DNA from: Oceanobacillus sojae
GTDB taxonomy: Bacteria > Bacillota > Bacilli > Bacillales > Amphibacillaceae
Reading direction: 5' to 3'
DNA length: 64,000 bases
Assembly: GCF_007991515.1 (NCBI RefSeq)
Contig: NZ_BJYM01000012.1
Coordinates: forward strand, 113,732-177,731
Below are positions 16,739 through 26,072 of the stretch, piece by piece. The notes beneath the pieces were generated by a model. That model was not told where the DNA came from. It searched no databases and saw nothing but the letters and a program-made list of their open reading frames with translations. The position numbers and the translations under genes are program-made. The first letter of the stretch is position 1. Each line of letters begins with the position of its first letter.

Positions 16739-16883
16739 GTTCAAAAAGGGCGATAAATAGGACCAAGAAGTTCAAGGCGACGTGCTTTTTACGAACGGAG
16801 CGTATGCTTTATAATACGTGAGTATCGGAAAAAGCACGTCAACGCAGAAATTCGCTGAGTGATCTTTATTGGACTTTTTGAAC
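16739..16883 (+). repeat. Family A interspersed repeat, copy 1 (145 bp)
   Basis: Bounded by GTTCAAAAAG and CTTTTTGAAC (10-bp perfect terminal inverted repeats) and containing an inner 12-bp stem GACGTGCTTTTT/AAAAAGCACGTC (16779-16790 and 16829-16840). It is the same length as copy 2 (51145-51289, inverted orientation) and closely similar to it. It lies in the leader of the his operon, 28 bp before hisZ. Confidence 0.85.
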
Positions 16884-16910
16884 ATCCTCTAAAAATAGAA
16901 GGAGAATTTT

Positions 16911-18122
16911 ATGAGAAATAAACAATTGCTTCATTCCATGTTCTACCCGAAACAATACGCTAAAAAACGTCATGTTATCCATAAATTAACCAATCGGTTC
17001 ACAAAATTCGGCTATCAGCAGGTAGAGACACCTGTTTTTGAAGATTATGATTTATATAATGATGTCCAGGGAACCGTTAATACAGCTGACATGCTAAAGC
17101 TGATTGATCCCTCTGGAAAAGTGCTTGTTCTGCGTCCAGATGCAACCATTCCAATCGCCAGGCACTATACCCACCTGCAGGAAAAGGTGACATCCGGCCG
17201 TCTGTCTTATGTGCTCGATATTTTTCGTTCTACTTTAGAAGAACGTTCCCGTACTCAGGCAGGTGTCGAGCTGTTCGGAGAGCGCACACCTGAAGCAGAT
17301 GCGGAACTGATTGCATTAGCTGTTACAAGTTTAAAAGAATTAGCCATTCCTTCCTTTAAAATAGAAATCGGCCATGCAACCTTTTATAAAGAATTATTAC
17401 GTGAAGCCAATCTTAACGCTATGCAGCAAAAACAGCTGGATCAATATATTCAATCCAAAAATATCTCTGAAATTGTTCCTTTTTTAAAAGACTTGGACTT
17501 GGACGCTTCTTTAATCGAAAAGCTTCGAAAAATTCCTATGCTCTACGGCGATGCAAGTCTTGTTATCGATGAAGCAGAGAATATTATCTCAACAGAACGC
17601 ATGCGTGAAGAGCTGGACTATTTGTCTAAAGTTTATCAGCTTCTTAAAGACTATCAGGTTGATTCCTACATTTCAATTAACCTTGGACTGATTAACCATA
17701 TGAATTATTATTCAGGGATTATATTTCAGGGATTCGCAGAAGGTTTGGGACAGCCAATTATGATGGGAGGACGCTATGATTATTTAAGCCGATCCTTTTA
17801 CCGGGAAATGCCTGCCATCGGATTTGCCTTTGAGGTGAATTTACTGGTTGACTTACTCTCCGGTGTTTTTACAGAAGAAGAGATTATTGAGCTTCATTAT
17901 GAAGCTTCTGAACGCCAGCGAGCATTTCAGCTTGCAGAAGCGTTAAGAACGGCAAATTATACGGTCATTGTCAGAACTGCTAAAGAGGATGAGCAACTCT
18001 CTGATTCACCGGGAATATTCGTAAATACTGAAAAATTAGTATATAGTAAACAAAAAGAACAAAGAGAATTTAAAACCGAACAGGAATTACTAGATTGGTA
18101 TTTAAGAAAGGACGTTGAATGA
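16911..18122 (+). CDS. hisZ: ATP phosphoribosyltransferase regulatory subunit HisZ
   Basis: A 403-residue catalytically inactive paralogue of histidyl-tRNA synthetase that forms an octamer with short-form HisG and confers feedback inhibition by histidine. The class II core is visible: FYPKQYAKKRHVIHKLTNRF, TADMLKLIDPSGKVLVLRPDAT, a degenerate motif 2 region, and the HisA-box-like LGLINHMNYYSGIIFQGFAEG. It lacks the anticodon-binding domain of a true synthetase. ATG at 16911 follows GAAGGAG. First gene of the nine-gene operon; its stop overlaps the hisG start. Confidence 0.9.
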   Translation: MRNKQLLHSMFYPKQYAKKRHVIHKLTNRFTKFGYQQVETPVFEDYDLYNDVQGTVNTADMLKLIDPSGKVLVLRPDATIPIARHYTHLQEKVTSGRLSYVLDIFRSTLEERSRTQAGVELFGERTPEADAELIALAVTSLKELAIPSFKIEIGHATFYKELLREANLNAMQQKQLDQYIQSKNISEIVPFLKDLDLDASLIEKLRKIPMLYGDASLVIDEAENIISTERMREELDYLSKVYQLLKDYQVDSYISINLGLINHMNYYSGIIFQGFAEGLGQPIMMGGRYDYLSRSFYREMPAIGFAFEVNLLVDLLSGVFTEEEIIELHYEASERQRAFQLAEALRTANYTVIVRTAKEDEQLSDSPGIFVNTEKLVYSKQKEQREFKTEQELLDWYLRKDVE

Positions 18123-18772
18123 TGCAGCCCGTAACGATCGCTTTAGCAAAAGGACGTCCTGCTAAGCAATCCATTGATTTATTAGAAGCAGCAGGAATCC
18201 ATTTCGAAGATTTTCATGAAAAAACACGTAAACTTGTTTTTTTCAATAAAGACAAGACTCTGCGATTAATATTTTTAAAAGGGATGGATGTCCCTATTTA
18301 TGTAGAAAAAGGTGCTGCCGATATCGGTATTGTCGGCAGAGATAATATAATAGAAACAGAGGCGGACGTTTACGAAATTCTTGATTTAGGGATTGGAAAA
18401 TGTAAATTCTCTGTCGCTGGAAAAAAAGGTGTCTCTCTTCCTGATAATCAATCTTTGACGATTGGCACCAAATATCCGAATATCGCTAAAAATTTTTTTG
18501 ATAAACGCAATCAGACGATTGAAACCGTGCATCTCAATGGCTCCGTTGAGCTGGCGCCATTGATTGGTCTCGCAGATTATATCGTTGATATTGTCGAGAC
18601 AGGAAATACGCTGCACGAAAATGGATTGGAAATATTAGCAGATATCGAGACGATCAGCACGAAATTTATTGTGAATAAAGCAAGCTTTGTCACACGTTCA
18701 AAGGAAATTCAAGATGTACTAAAAAAATTGGAACAGGTTGTGAGTGAGAAAAATGCAAATTCTCGATTATGA
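18119..18772 (+). CDS. hisG: ATP phosphoribosyltransferase catalytic subunit, short form
   Basis: A 217-residue short-form HisG, which joins ATP and PRPP in the first step of histidine synthesis. It has the N-terminal ALAKGRPAKQS, DVPIYVEKGAADIGIVGRDN, and the PRPP loop ADYIVDIVETGNTLHENGL. The C-terminal regulatory domain of long-form enzymes is absent, which is why HisZ is needed. Two ATG codons occur in tandem (18119 and 18122); either may start, with AAAGGA upstream. The 3' end overlaps hisD. Confidence 0.93.
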   Translation: MMQPVTIALAKGRPAKQSIDLLEAAGIHFEDFHEKTRKLVFFNKDKTLRLIFLKGMDVPIYVEKGAADIGIVGRDNIIETEADVYEILDLGIGKCKFSVAGKKGVSLPDNQSLTIGTKYPNIAKNFFDKRNQTIETVHLNGSVELAPLIGLADYIVDIVETGNTLHENGLEILADIETISTKFIVNKASFVTRSKEIQDVLKKLEQVVSEKNANSRL

Positions 18773-20057
18773 AACGTATCAACAAAATGTAACAAATACA
18801 GCAAAAGCAACACAGATGATGCAGCAAAATTTAGATGAGCAGGTTTTAGAAATCATCCGTGCCGTACAGGAACGCGGTGATGAAGCAGCACTTGCGTATA
18901 CTAAAAAATTTGATAAGGCTGCTATTACCTCTCTCTCTGTTTCAGAGAAAGAATGGAATAATGCCTTTAATAGTATAAAAACAGGGCAACCGAAACTTTT
19001 TAAAGCATTAACAGCTGCAGCCGAGAATATTCGGCAATATCAGAAAAAAACAAAAGAAGAAGGCTTTCAATTCAGCCCGCAGCCAGGTATTCAGCTGGGA
19101 CAAAAAATTACACCGCTCAATCGTGTCGGTGTCTATGTACCTGGAGGAAAAGCCAGCTATCCTTCAACTGTATTAATGGATGTTATTCCAGCTGTGGTTG
19201 CCGGTGTAGACCAGGTTGTCATTACAACCCCTCCCCGTCCGGATGGAAGCCTGGACCCCGTCGTTCTTACAGCCGCAAAAATTGCAGGCGCTACCGGTGT
19301 TTACAAAATCGGCGGGGCCCAAGCTGTGGCTGCTTTAGCCTATGGAACAGAGAGCCTGCCTAAAGTGGATAAGATTGTCGGACCAGGGAATGCCTTTGTC
19401 GCCCGTGCGAAGAAATGGGTGTTCGGCGATGTAGCAATTGATATGATTGCTGGTCCGAGTGAAATTTGTGCCTTCGCTGATAACACCGTCCCTCCTTCCT
19501 ATGTTGCCGCTGATTTATTATCACAGGCAGAGCATGCTGAAGATGCCACTTCGATATGTGTGACTACAGATGCTGATTATGCAGAAGAAGTGCAAAAAGA
19601 GATTGAGCGGCAAATTCCATTACTGGAGCGTGAGGAAATCATCCGTGAATCCATTCAGGCAAATGGAAAAATTATTATCTGTGATGACGAGGAACAGGCT
19701 ATTGAGCTAATTAACTCCATTGCTCCGGAGCATTTGCAATTAATGGGAGAAGGAGCCGAGGAGCAGGTTCAAAAAGTAAAGCATGCTGGAGCTATTTTTA
19801 TCGGACCATATTCCAGTGAGCCTTTGGGAGACTATTTTGCAGGCCCTAACCATACCTTGCCAACAAACGGGACAGCACGTTTTTCTTCCCCGCTTGGTGT
19901 ATATGATTTCATGAAAAAATCAAGCACTATTCATTATTCAAAAGAACGGCTGCTTGATTATGCAGATACGATTATTACCATTGCAGACGCGGAAGGTCTT
20001 ACAGCTCACGCGAATGCTATTCGAATTCGAAAGGAGAATAACTATGCGTCAAGCTGA
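18753..20057 (+). CDS. hisD: Histidinol dehydrogenase
   Basis: HisD oxidises histidinol to histidine in two NAD-linked steps with a zinc ion. Conserved stretches are LNRVGVYVPGGKASYPSTVLM, GPGNAFVARAKKWVFG, DMIAGPSEI, LSQAEHAEDATS and GPYSSEPLGDYFAGPNHTLPT. The start is placed at ATG 18753 (MQILDYETYQQN), overlapping hisG by 20 bp; an in-frame GTG at 18744 is an alternative that adds three residues. About 434 residues, normal for the family. Its C-terminus overlaps the hisB ribosome site and start. Confidence 0.93.
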   Translation: MQILDYETYQQNVTNTAKATQMMQQNLDEQVLEIIRAVQERGDEAALAYTKKFDKAAITSLSVSEKEWNNAFNSIKTGQPKLFKALTAAAENIRQYQKKTKEEGFQFSPQPGIQLGQKITPLNRVGVYVPGGKASYPSTVLMDVIPAVVAGVDQVVITTPPRPDGSLDPVVLTAAKIAGATGVYKIGGAQAVAALAYGTESLPKVDKIVGPGNAFVARAKKWVFGDVAIDMIAGPSEICAFADNTVPPSYVAADLLSQAEHAEDATSICVTTDADYAEEVQKEIERQIPLLEREEIIRESIQANGKIIICDDEEQAIELINSIAPEHLQLMGEGAEEQVQKVKHAGAIFIGPYSSEPLGDYFAGPNHTLPTNGTARFSSPLGVYDFMKKSSTIHYSKERLLDYADTIITIADAEGLTAHANAIRIRKENNYASS

Positions 20058-20628
20058 AAAAAAACGGCAAACGAAAGAAACGAGCATATCTCTTGCTCTT
20101 AACTTAGATGGAGAAGGAAAATCTGAATTAAAAACAGGGGTCGGCTTTTTAGACCATATGCTTACTCTCTTCACCAAACATGGTGGACTGGATTTGCAAG
20201 TTGAATGTGATGGAGATTTAGAGGTGGATCAGCACCATACTGTTGAGGATATCGGTATTGTGCTTGGCCAGGCATTTAATGAAGCATTAGGAACAAAAGA
20301 AAGCATTAAACGCTATGCTACAGCAACAACACCGATGGATGAGTCTCTCTCTTCTGTTTCTATCGATATCAGCGGCCGTTCCTTTTTAGTTTACCGGGTA
20401 GACGGTCTGAAGGATAAAGTAGGGAGTTTTGATACGGAATTAGTTGAAGAATTTCTAATCGGTTTTACCAGCCATGCAAAGGTAACACTTCACGTCGAGG
20501 TTTTGTATGGGTCAAATACACATCATATGATTGAATCGATGTTCAAAGGATTGGGACGTGCAATCCGCGAGGCAGTATCCATCGATCCAACAATGAAAGG
20601 CGTACCTTCTACCAAAGGGAGTCTGTAA
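20044..20628 (+). CDS. hisB: Imidazoleglycerol-phosphate dehydratase
   Basis: A 194-residue monofunctional HisB (no phosphatase domain; HisJ supplies that activity). Metal-binding motifs are clear: GVGFLDHMLTLFTKHGG, DQHHTVEDIGIVLGQA, TPMDESLS and SNTHHMIESMFKGLGRA. The start ATG at 20044 follows AAGGAGAATA; an open frame upstream overlaps hisD out of frame and is not coding. The 36-bp gap to hisH holds only its ribosome site. Confidence 0.95.
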   Translation: MRQAEKKRQTKETSISLALNLDGEGKSELKTGVGFLDHMLTLFTKHGGLDLQVECDGDLEVDQHHTVEDIGIVLGQAFNEALGTKESIKRYATATTPMDESLSSVSIDISGRSFLVYRVDGLKDKVGSFDTELVEEFLIGFTSHAKVTLHVEVLYGSNTHHMIESMFKGLGRAIREAVSIDPTMKGVPSTKGSL

Positions 20629-20664
20629 TAACGCTTATCTATCTTTTTTTAAGGAGCCTAGCAT

Positions 20665-21273
20665 ATGATTGCCATTATTGATTACGGTGCAGGAAATATC
20701 AAAAGCCTGCAGTTTGCATTAGATAAATTAGGGAAAACCTCCAAGCTGACAATGGATCCGGAAGAAATTAATCAGGCCGATTCCATTATTCTTCCCGGTG
20801 TCGGCGCCTTCAAGGATGCGATGGAAGCATTACAACGCTATCAGCTGGATACTATTCTGAAAGATGAAGCTGCAAATGGCAAACCGATTTTAGGAATCTG
20901 TCTCGGCATGCAGCTTTTCTATGAATACAGTGAAGAAAATGGAGGCTGCCATGGCCTTGGTCTCCTGTCCGGTTCTGCTAAACGTATTTCTGACAAAGTA
21001 AAGGTCCCACATATGGGCTGGAATATTCTCCAGCAGGCAGATCAGGCCCGTGCCTTGTTAAATAATCTTGGTGATGAACCATATGTTTATTTTGTCCACT
21101 CCTATGCAGTGGATGGTCTGGAGGAGAATACACTTGTTGCAAGCGCAGATTATGGTGGACGCGTACCAGCTATTGTACAGAATAAAAATATAACAGGCAT
21201 GCAATTTCATCCGGAAAAAAGCGGTGATGTCGGGATTGCATTATTGAAAAATTATGAGGAGTCGATTTCATGA
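20665..21273 (+). CDS. hisH: Imidazole glycerol phosphate synthase, glutaminase subunit
   Basis: A 202-residue class I glutamine amidotransferase that feeds ammonia to HisF. Catalytic triad regions are present: nucleophile GICLGMQLFYE near residue 80, and the H/E pair QFHPEKSG near 180. The N-terminus IAIIDYGAGNIKS is canonical. ATG at 20665 follows AAGGAG. The stop overlaps hisA by ATGA, as expected for coupled translation of this pathway. Confidence 0.95.
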   Translation: MIAIIDYGAGNIKSLQFALDKLGKTSKLTMDPEEINQADSIILPGVGAFKDAMEALQRYQLDTILKDEAANGKPILGICLGMQLFYEYSEENGGCHGLGLLSGSAKRISDKVKVPHMGWNILQQADQARALLNNLGDEPYVYFVHSYAVDGLEENTLVASADYGGRVPAIVQNKNITGMQFHPEKSGDVGIALLKNYEESIS

Positions 21274-21992
21274 TTATTTTTCCAGCAATTGATGTAAAGG
21301 ACGGAAACTGTGTACGTTTAAAACAAGGGGATTATAATCAGCAGACTACTTATAACAACTCCCCTGTAGAAACAGCAAAAAAATGGCAGGAGGCTGGCGG
21401 GGCTTTCCTTCATATGGTTGATTTAGACGGTGCTAAAACTGGTGATGCCAAAAATAAAGAAGTCATTTTAGAAACCATTCAAGCTTTATCAATCCCTGTA
21501 GAAGTCGGTGGCGGCATCCGTTCTTTGGATATTATTAAAGAATATGTAAAAGGCGGTGCTGCAAGGGTTATCCTCGGTACCTCAGCCATCACAGATTGGG
21601 ATATGCTTACAGAAGCAATCAGGTTATACGGTGATAAGATTGCTGTGTCTCTCGATGCGCGTAATGGCTATGTTGCAACTGATGGCTGGACAAAAAACAG
21701 CGATACAAAAGCAGCTGACCTTGCTAAGAAATTAGAGGAAGCCGGTTTAGAAACGATTGTATATACAGATATTTTAAAGGATGGCATGCTGCGCGGACCA
21801 AATCTCGAAGAATTAAAAGCAATGCAGAAAGCTACCAGTATGAATATTATTGCCTCTGGCGGTGTTTCCCGTAAAGAGGATGTTGTTAATCTTCAGTCGC
21901 TCGGCCTTTATGGAGCTATTATTGGAAAAGCGCTGTATGACGGAACCATCCAGCTGGAGGATGTTGTAAAGGAGGATAATCATGCTCGCTAA
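21270..21992 (+). CDS. hisA: Phosphoribosylformimino-5-aminoimidazole carboxamide ribotide isomerase
   Basis: HisA, a 240-residue TIM-barrel isomerase acting on ProFAR. The two phosphate-binding half-barrel motifs GGIRS and SGGVS are visible; the catalytic aspartate is in [17 protein letters not shown] and the second is in TDILKDGML. It overlaps hisH by four bases and hisF by eleven. The paralogue HisF follows directly, reflecting the ancient duplication. Confidence 0.95.
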   Translation: MIIFPAIDVKDGNCVRLKQGDYNQQTTYNNSPVETAKKWQEAGGAFLHMVDLDGAKTGDAKNKEVILETIQALSIPVEVGGGIRSLDIIKEYVKGGAARVILGTSAITDWDMLTEAIRLYGDKIAVSLDARNGYVATDGWTKNSDTKAADLAKKLEEAGLETIVYTDILKDGMLRGPNLEELKAMQKATSMNIIASGGVSRKEDVVNLQSLGLYGAIIGKALYDGTIQLEDVVKEDNHAR

Positions 21993-22743
21993 ACGAATTA
22001 TCCCCTGCCTTGATGTGGATAAGGGACGTGTTGTAAAAGGAAAGAAATTTCAAGATATCAAAGATGTTGCTAATCCGGTCGAATTGGCTGCACGCTATAA
22101 CCGGGAAGGTGCAGATGAGCTTGTATTTTATGATATTACAGCCTCCAATGAAGAACGGAATATCTTCTTAGATGTCGTAGAACAGGTTGCCCGTGAAATC
22201 GCAATACCATTTATGGTCGGCGGCGGTATTCGCACAATAGAAGATATTCACAGTGTTCTTCACGCAGGCGCCGATAAAGTATCCGTGAATAGTGCTGCCG
22301 TACAGCGTCCAGAATTAATTAAAGAATCCTCCGACAAGTTCGGGAGTCAATGCATTGTTCTTTCGATTGATGCAAAAAAAACAGCAGATGGCGACTTTCA
22401 TGTATTTATTAATGGCGGAAGAAAAGACACCGGAATGGATGCAATTGAATGGGCAAAACAAGGAGAAGCACTTGGAGCGGGCGAGCTTGTTGTAAATGCC
22501 ATGGATTCTGATGGTGAGAAAAACGGCTATCAAATTGAATTGACAAAGAAAATTGCAGATGCAGTAAATATCCCTGTTATCGCCAGCGGTGGTGCAGGTA
22601 AATATGAACATTTTTCAAAAGTTTTCACAGAAGGAATTGATGCAGCACTCGCCGCATCCGTCTTTCATTACGAGGAGATTCCAATTCCGGAATTAAAAGA
22701 ATATTTATCCTCACAAGGAATTCCAATGAGGAGGAGAGCATAA
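21982..22743 (+). CDS. hisF: Imidazole glycerol phosphate synthase, cyclase subunit
   Basis: HisF, a 253-residue TIM barrel that closes the imidazole ring using ammonia from HisH and releases AICAR. Motifs: [15 protein letters not shown] with the catalytic aspartate, [35 protein letters not shown] and [15 protein letters not shown] at 21982 follows GGAGGATAATC inside the end of hisA. Its TAA stop overlaps the ATG of hisI. Confidence 0.95.
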   Translation: MLAKRIIPCLDVDKGRVVKGKKFQDIKDVANPVELAARYNREGADELVFYDITASNEERNIFLDVVEQVAREIAIPFMVGGGIRTIEDIHSVLHAGADKVSVNSAAVQRPELIKESSDKFGSQCIVLSIDAKKTADGDFHVFINGGRKDTGMDAIEWAKQGEALGAGELVVNAMDSDGEKNGYQIELTKKIADAVNIPVIASGGAGKYEHFSKVFTEGIDAALAASVFHYEEIPIPELKEYLSSQGIPMRRRA

Positions 22744-23375
22744 TGGAAATTTCAATAAAGTATGATGAAAATGGACTGATCCCGGCTATCATTCAAGACT
22801 ATACAACTGGAGAAGTGCTGACCTTAGCCTACATGAATGAGGTTTCTTTAGTAAAAACATTAGAAACCGGTGAAACATGGTTTTATTCCCGCAGCCGCAA
22901 GGAACTGTGGAATAAAGGAGAAACCTCCGGTAATAAACAGCTGGTAAAAAAAATAAAGGTTGATTGTGATCAGGATGCTTTAGTAGTCCAGGTTCAGCCA
23001 TTAGGTCCAGCCTGCCATAAAGGTACAACCACCTGCTTCGAAAATACATTATTAGAAAACGAGAAGCCTTTATTCTCTATGATTCATGAGCTTACCGGCA
23101 AGATTAAAGACCGCAAAGAAAATCCGCAGGAAGGTGCTTATACTACTTACCTGTTCAATAAAGGGCTGGATAAAATACTGAAAAAAATCGGTGAAGAATC
23201 AACAGAGGTAGTTATCGGCGCAAAAAACAATGATAAAGAGGAATTAACAAATGAATTAGCTGATTTATTATATCACTCGCTTGTCTTAATGGAAAACCAA
23301 GGTGTTACTACCAAAGACATTAAACAAATACTAAATGAGCGTCATATTGAAAAAGAGGGACAGCATCGTGAGTAA
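22743..23375 (+). CDS. hisI: Bifunctional phosphoribosyl-AMP cyclohydrolase / phosphoribosyl-ATP pyrophosphatase
   Basis: A 210-residue fusion (HisIE). The N-terminal half is the cyclohydrolase with zinc ligands in [33 protein letters not shown] and [12 protein letters not shown]. The C-terminal half is the MazG-like pyrophosphatase ([35 protein letters not shown]). It carries out steps two and three of the pathway. It overlaps hisF by one base and hisC by eight. Confidence 0.93.
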   Translation: MEISIKYDENGLIPAIIQDYTTGEVLTLAYMNEVSLVKTLETGETWFYSRSRKELWNKGETSGNKQLVKKIKVDCDQDALVVQVQPLGPACHKGTTTCFENTLLENEKPLFSMIHELTGKIKDRKENPQEGAYTTYLFNKGLDKILKKIGEESTEVVIGAKNNDKEELTNELADLLYHSLVLMENQGVTTKDIKQILNERHIEKEGQHRE

Positions 23376-24426
23376 ATTCTGGAATCCATTAATTAAACAG
23401 CTGGAGCCTTATGTTCCTGGAGAACAATTAGATGACCCTGCCATTATCAAATTAAATACAAATGAGAATCCCTTTCCGCCATCTCCTAAAGTGCTGAAAG
23501 CTATTCAAGAAGAGTCTGTAAAATTACAGCTTTATCCTTCCCCTACCGTGGATGAGCTTAGAGAGGAAATCGGCAGCTTCTTTAGCTTGAAAAAGGAGCA
23601 GGTCTTTGTCGGTAACGGATCTGATGAAGTGCTTGCCTTCAGTTTTATGACATTTTTTGAACCTGGAAAAACAATAAAATATCCAGATATCACCTATAGC
23701 TTCTACCCGGCTTTTGCAAAGCTTTATCAGCTGGATGTGGAAGAAGTTGCTTTAGAGGACGATTTCAGTCTGCCTGTCGAAGCCTTCTTTCAATCTGAAG
23801 GCGGAGTTATTTTTCCTAACCCAAACGCCCCAAGCAGCCTTTATGTAAAGATAGAGGCAATTGAAGAAATCTTAAAAAATAATCCGGATCAAGTGGTTAT
23901 TATTGATGAAGCTTATGTCGATTTTGCAGAAGCTTCCGCTGTTTCGCTGATTGACAGCTATCCAAATCTGCTTGTTGTACAAACCTTATCCAAATCCCGT
24001 TCCCTTGCCGGATTACGTGTCGGACTAGCCTTGGGTCATCCAGATCTGATTGAAGGGTTAAACCGGGCAAAGGATTCCTTTAACTCCTATACGATGGATC
24101 GGTTAGCTATCGTTGGAGCAATAGAGGCGTTTAAGGATACAGCTTATTTTGAAAAAACAAAGCAGGAAATTATTGCAGTAAGAGAGTATTTTCGTCAGGA
24201 ATTGGAGAAAAGGAATTTCTATGTTCTCCCTTCTCAAACCAATTTTGTCCTTGCTTCTCCCTCTGATATGGAGGCAGAGAAACTCTTTACTCAATTGAAG
24301 CAGGAAGGCTTCCTTATCCGTTATTTTAATCAGCCAAAGCTGGAAAACTATGTGCGGATTTCAATTGGAACGCAAGAACAGATGAGTAAGCTTCTAGATG
24401 CAATCGATAGAATTATTAAAAAGTAA
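23368..24426 (+). CDS. hisC: Histidinol-phosphate aminotransferase
   Basis: A PLP-dependent class II aminotransferase, 352 residues from the GTG at 23368 ([20 protein letters not shown]), which follows GAGGGA; a longer open frame starting within hisI is unlikely because the family begins at this point. Conserved features: [31 protein letters not shown], the PLP lysine in [14 protein letters not shown], and YVRISIGT. It makes histidinol phosphate and may also serve aromatic amino acids. Last gene of the operon; a terminator follows. Confidence 0.93.
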   Translation: MSKFWNPLIKQLEPYVPGEQLDDPAIIKLNTNENPFPPSPKVLKAIQEESVKLQLYPSPTVDELREEIGSFFSLKKEQVFVGNGSDEVLAFSFMTFFEPGKTIKYPDITYSFYPAFAKLYQLDVEEVALEDDFSLPVEAFFQSEGGVIFPNPNAPSSLYVKIEAIEEILKNNPDQVVIIDEAYVDFAEASAVSLIDSYPNLLVVQTLSKSRSLAGLRVGLALGHPDLIEGLNRAKDSFNSYTMDRLAIVGAIEAFKDTAYFEKTKQEIIAVREYFRQELEKRNFYVLPSQTNFVLASPSDMEAEKLFTQLKQEGFLIRYFNQPKLENYVRISIGTQEQMSKLLDAIDRIIKK

Positions 24427-24454
24427 TTTATCTGATCCAACTAAATAGATTAGC

Positions 24455-24491
24455 AGAAAGCTGTTAGATATTAATTTTCTAACAGCTTTCT
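24455..24491 (+). terminator. Terminator of the his operon
   Basis: A 14-bp perfect stem (AGAAAGCTGTTAGA with TCTAACAGCTTTCT) 29 bp after hisC. The following T-content is poor, but the position and stem strength support a terminator. Confidence 0.75.
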
Positions 24492-24963
24492 ATACGAAAC
24501 ACTACTTTTATATAGAAAAAATTCATAAAAAAGTTGTATAAATTTTCGCAATAACTATAATAAAACTATGACCATACTCACTTTTTGAATACAGTCATAC
24601 TACTAAATCAATGAAAAAGTCCCGGTTTTAGCAGTATAAAATTAGAACATATCTACACTTTCACTCTGTAACTACTCTATCTCATATAATTTAAAATCAG
24701 CCGATTTATTATGTTAGATTTCTTGACATGAATCTATTATTTCAATTATTATTTAGGAGTTAGCTATAGAAGATTTTTCTGCCAAAAACAGAATTATCTT
24801 TTTTCTGATTTTTATGTAATTGAATTATAGAATAGATTCTCTTACAGGAAAGCAGAAATAAACAAGATTTCATGGTGGATAATGAATGAATCATAAAGAA
24901 GATTATTTATCTGAGAATTCCACTAGGAAGAGTTCGTAAACATACTAGATGAGGAGGATCATA
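24492..24963 (+). promoter_or_regulatory. Long AT-rich leader before the ureohydrolase gene
   Basis: About 470 bp without a convincing gene. A possible sigma-A -35 TTGACA is at 24723-24728 with a weak -10 about 17 bp later, which would give a 200-base leader. A 12-bp palindrome AGAATAGATTCT lies near 24829-24840. A 17-codon open frame (24886-24939) has a poor ribosome site and I do not call it. None of the guanidine or other common riboswitch consensus sequences was recognised. Confidence 0.35.
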
Positions 24964-25902
24964 ATGAACTCAAATATTTACGGTAATACACCGCCGCTAC
25001 TTGGCGCAAAAAATCTGACAAGTACAAAGGACTATGATACAGATGTATTAATTTATGGCGTGCCATGGGAAGGTGCTTGTACATGGGGGGATTATACAGG
25101 CTGTGAGCTTGGTCCGAAACAAATTAGACTGGCTTCTGCCAGATACAGCACATATCTGCCGGAATTAAACCATATTAATGTAGAGGATCATTTAAGCTTA
25201 GGTGATGTCGGTGATGTCAGCATCGTCCCTCATGATGTTCCGGAAACAATGAACCGAATTGAAGAGTTTGCAGAAAACTTGTGGAAGAGCGGGAAATTTC
25301 TTGTAGGACTTGGCGGAGACCATGGTGTGACTTACCCTATTGTCAAAGGTCTGACTAATATCGGTAAGAAAGTCGGTATTATTCATCTTGATTCTCACTA
25401 TGACAATATGCCGCATCATGATGGAGATAAGTTTGCAAGAAGTACTCCTTTTATGCGCTTATATGAAACAGAAGGAGTACGTAATGAAAGCTTAATTCAC
25501 ACTGGTATTAAAGGCCCGAGAAACAAGCCGGAAACAGGAAAGCATGCTAAAGATGCCGGTGCTGTAACAATAACGATTAATGACATCCGGGAGCAAAAAG
25601 ATTTAAAGAAATATGCTAATGAAATATACGAAATGGCTTCTAAAGATGTAGATGTTGTCTATCTGACTATTTGCAGTGATGTACTTGATTTTGCATTCAA
25701 TCCAGGCGGACCGGTTGACGGCAATGGATTGACTTCCTATGAGCTTCTTACAATGATTTATGAATTCGGTAAACGAGGACTCTGTGGAATGGATTTTGTG
25801 GAAGTGTATCCTCAGCAGGATTTCAATCAAAATTCATCACACTTTGTATCCACAGCAGTGTTGTATGTGCTGGCAGGACATGTTCATGGCGGACATGCAT
25901 AG
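24964..25902 (+). CDS. Divergent ureohydrolase (agmatinase/arginase fold)
   Basis: A 312-residue enzyme of the arginase/agmatinase superfamily, which hydrolyses guanidino compounds to urea plus an amine. ATG at 24964 follows GAGGAGG. Metal-site motifs: GGDHG (H120), HLDSHYDN (D143, H145, D147) and TICSDVLDF, aligning with the family's S-x-D-x-D-x-x-D-P. In the last motif the first Asp ligand is replaced by Cys (C237) while the second (D239) is kept, and the usual DP is DF. The substrate cannot be read; agmatine, guanidinobutyrate or guanidine itself are possible. It is followed by a terminator overlapping its stop codon and then by an Nramp-like transporter gene. Confidence 0.75.
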   Translation: MNSNIYGNTPPLLGAKNLTSTKDYDTDVLIYGVPWEGACTWGDYTGCELGPKQIRLASARYSTYLPELNHINVEDHLSLGDVGDVSIVPHDVPETMNRIEEFAENLWKSGKFLVGLGGDHGVTYPIVKGLTNIGKKVGIIHLDSHYDNMPHHDGDKFARSTPFMRLYETEGVRNESLIHTGIKGPRNKPETGKHAKDAGAVTITINDIREQKDLKKYANEIYEMASKDVDVVYLTICSDVLDFAFNPGGPVDGNGLTSYELLTMIYEFGKRGLCGMDFVEVYPQQDFNQNSSHFVSTAVLYVLAGHVHGGHA

Positions 25903-25927
25903 AAAACTTGGCGTTTTCTATGCTTTT
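25897..25927 (+). terminator. Terminator overlapping the ureohydrolase stop codon
   Basis: GCATAGAAAAC and GTTTTCTATGC form an 11-bp stem followed by TTTT; the left arm contains the TAG stop. Confidence 0.8.
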
Positions 25928-25980
25928 AAAGACATACTTTAACCGGGGCTGCAATTACTTGCCCTCGAAAAACGTTGGAT

Positions 25981-26047
25981 TTCAGTAAACCGGAAAGCTT
26001 TATACTTTCCGGTTTACTGAATAAATAATAAGGGAACTCTCCTTATT
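25981..26047. promoter_or_regulatory. Strong hairpin pair before the Nramp-like gene
   Basis: A perfect 17-bp stem (TTCAGTAAACCGGAAAG with CTTTCCGGTTTACTGAA, 25981-26021) with a seven-base loop, then a 7-bp stem AATAAGG/CCTTATT (26027-26047) ending 13 bp before the ribosome site. Neither is followed by a T-run on either strand, so they are more likely an operator or mRNA structure than a terminator. Confidence 0.6.
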
Positions 26048-26072
26048 AATTACAAACAAAGGAGGAGTTTAC

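Noticed and set aside
24886..24939. 17-codon open frame in the leader of the ureohydrolase gene
   Set aside because: Weak ribosome site, no codon pattern typical of a leader peptide (no runs of one amino acid) and no attenuator structure.
24492..24963. Guanidine riboswitch (ykkC, mini-ykkC or class III) upstream of the ureohydrolase
   Set aside because: Looked for because of the gene family; the paired ACGR loops and the ykkC conserved segments are absent.
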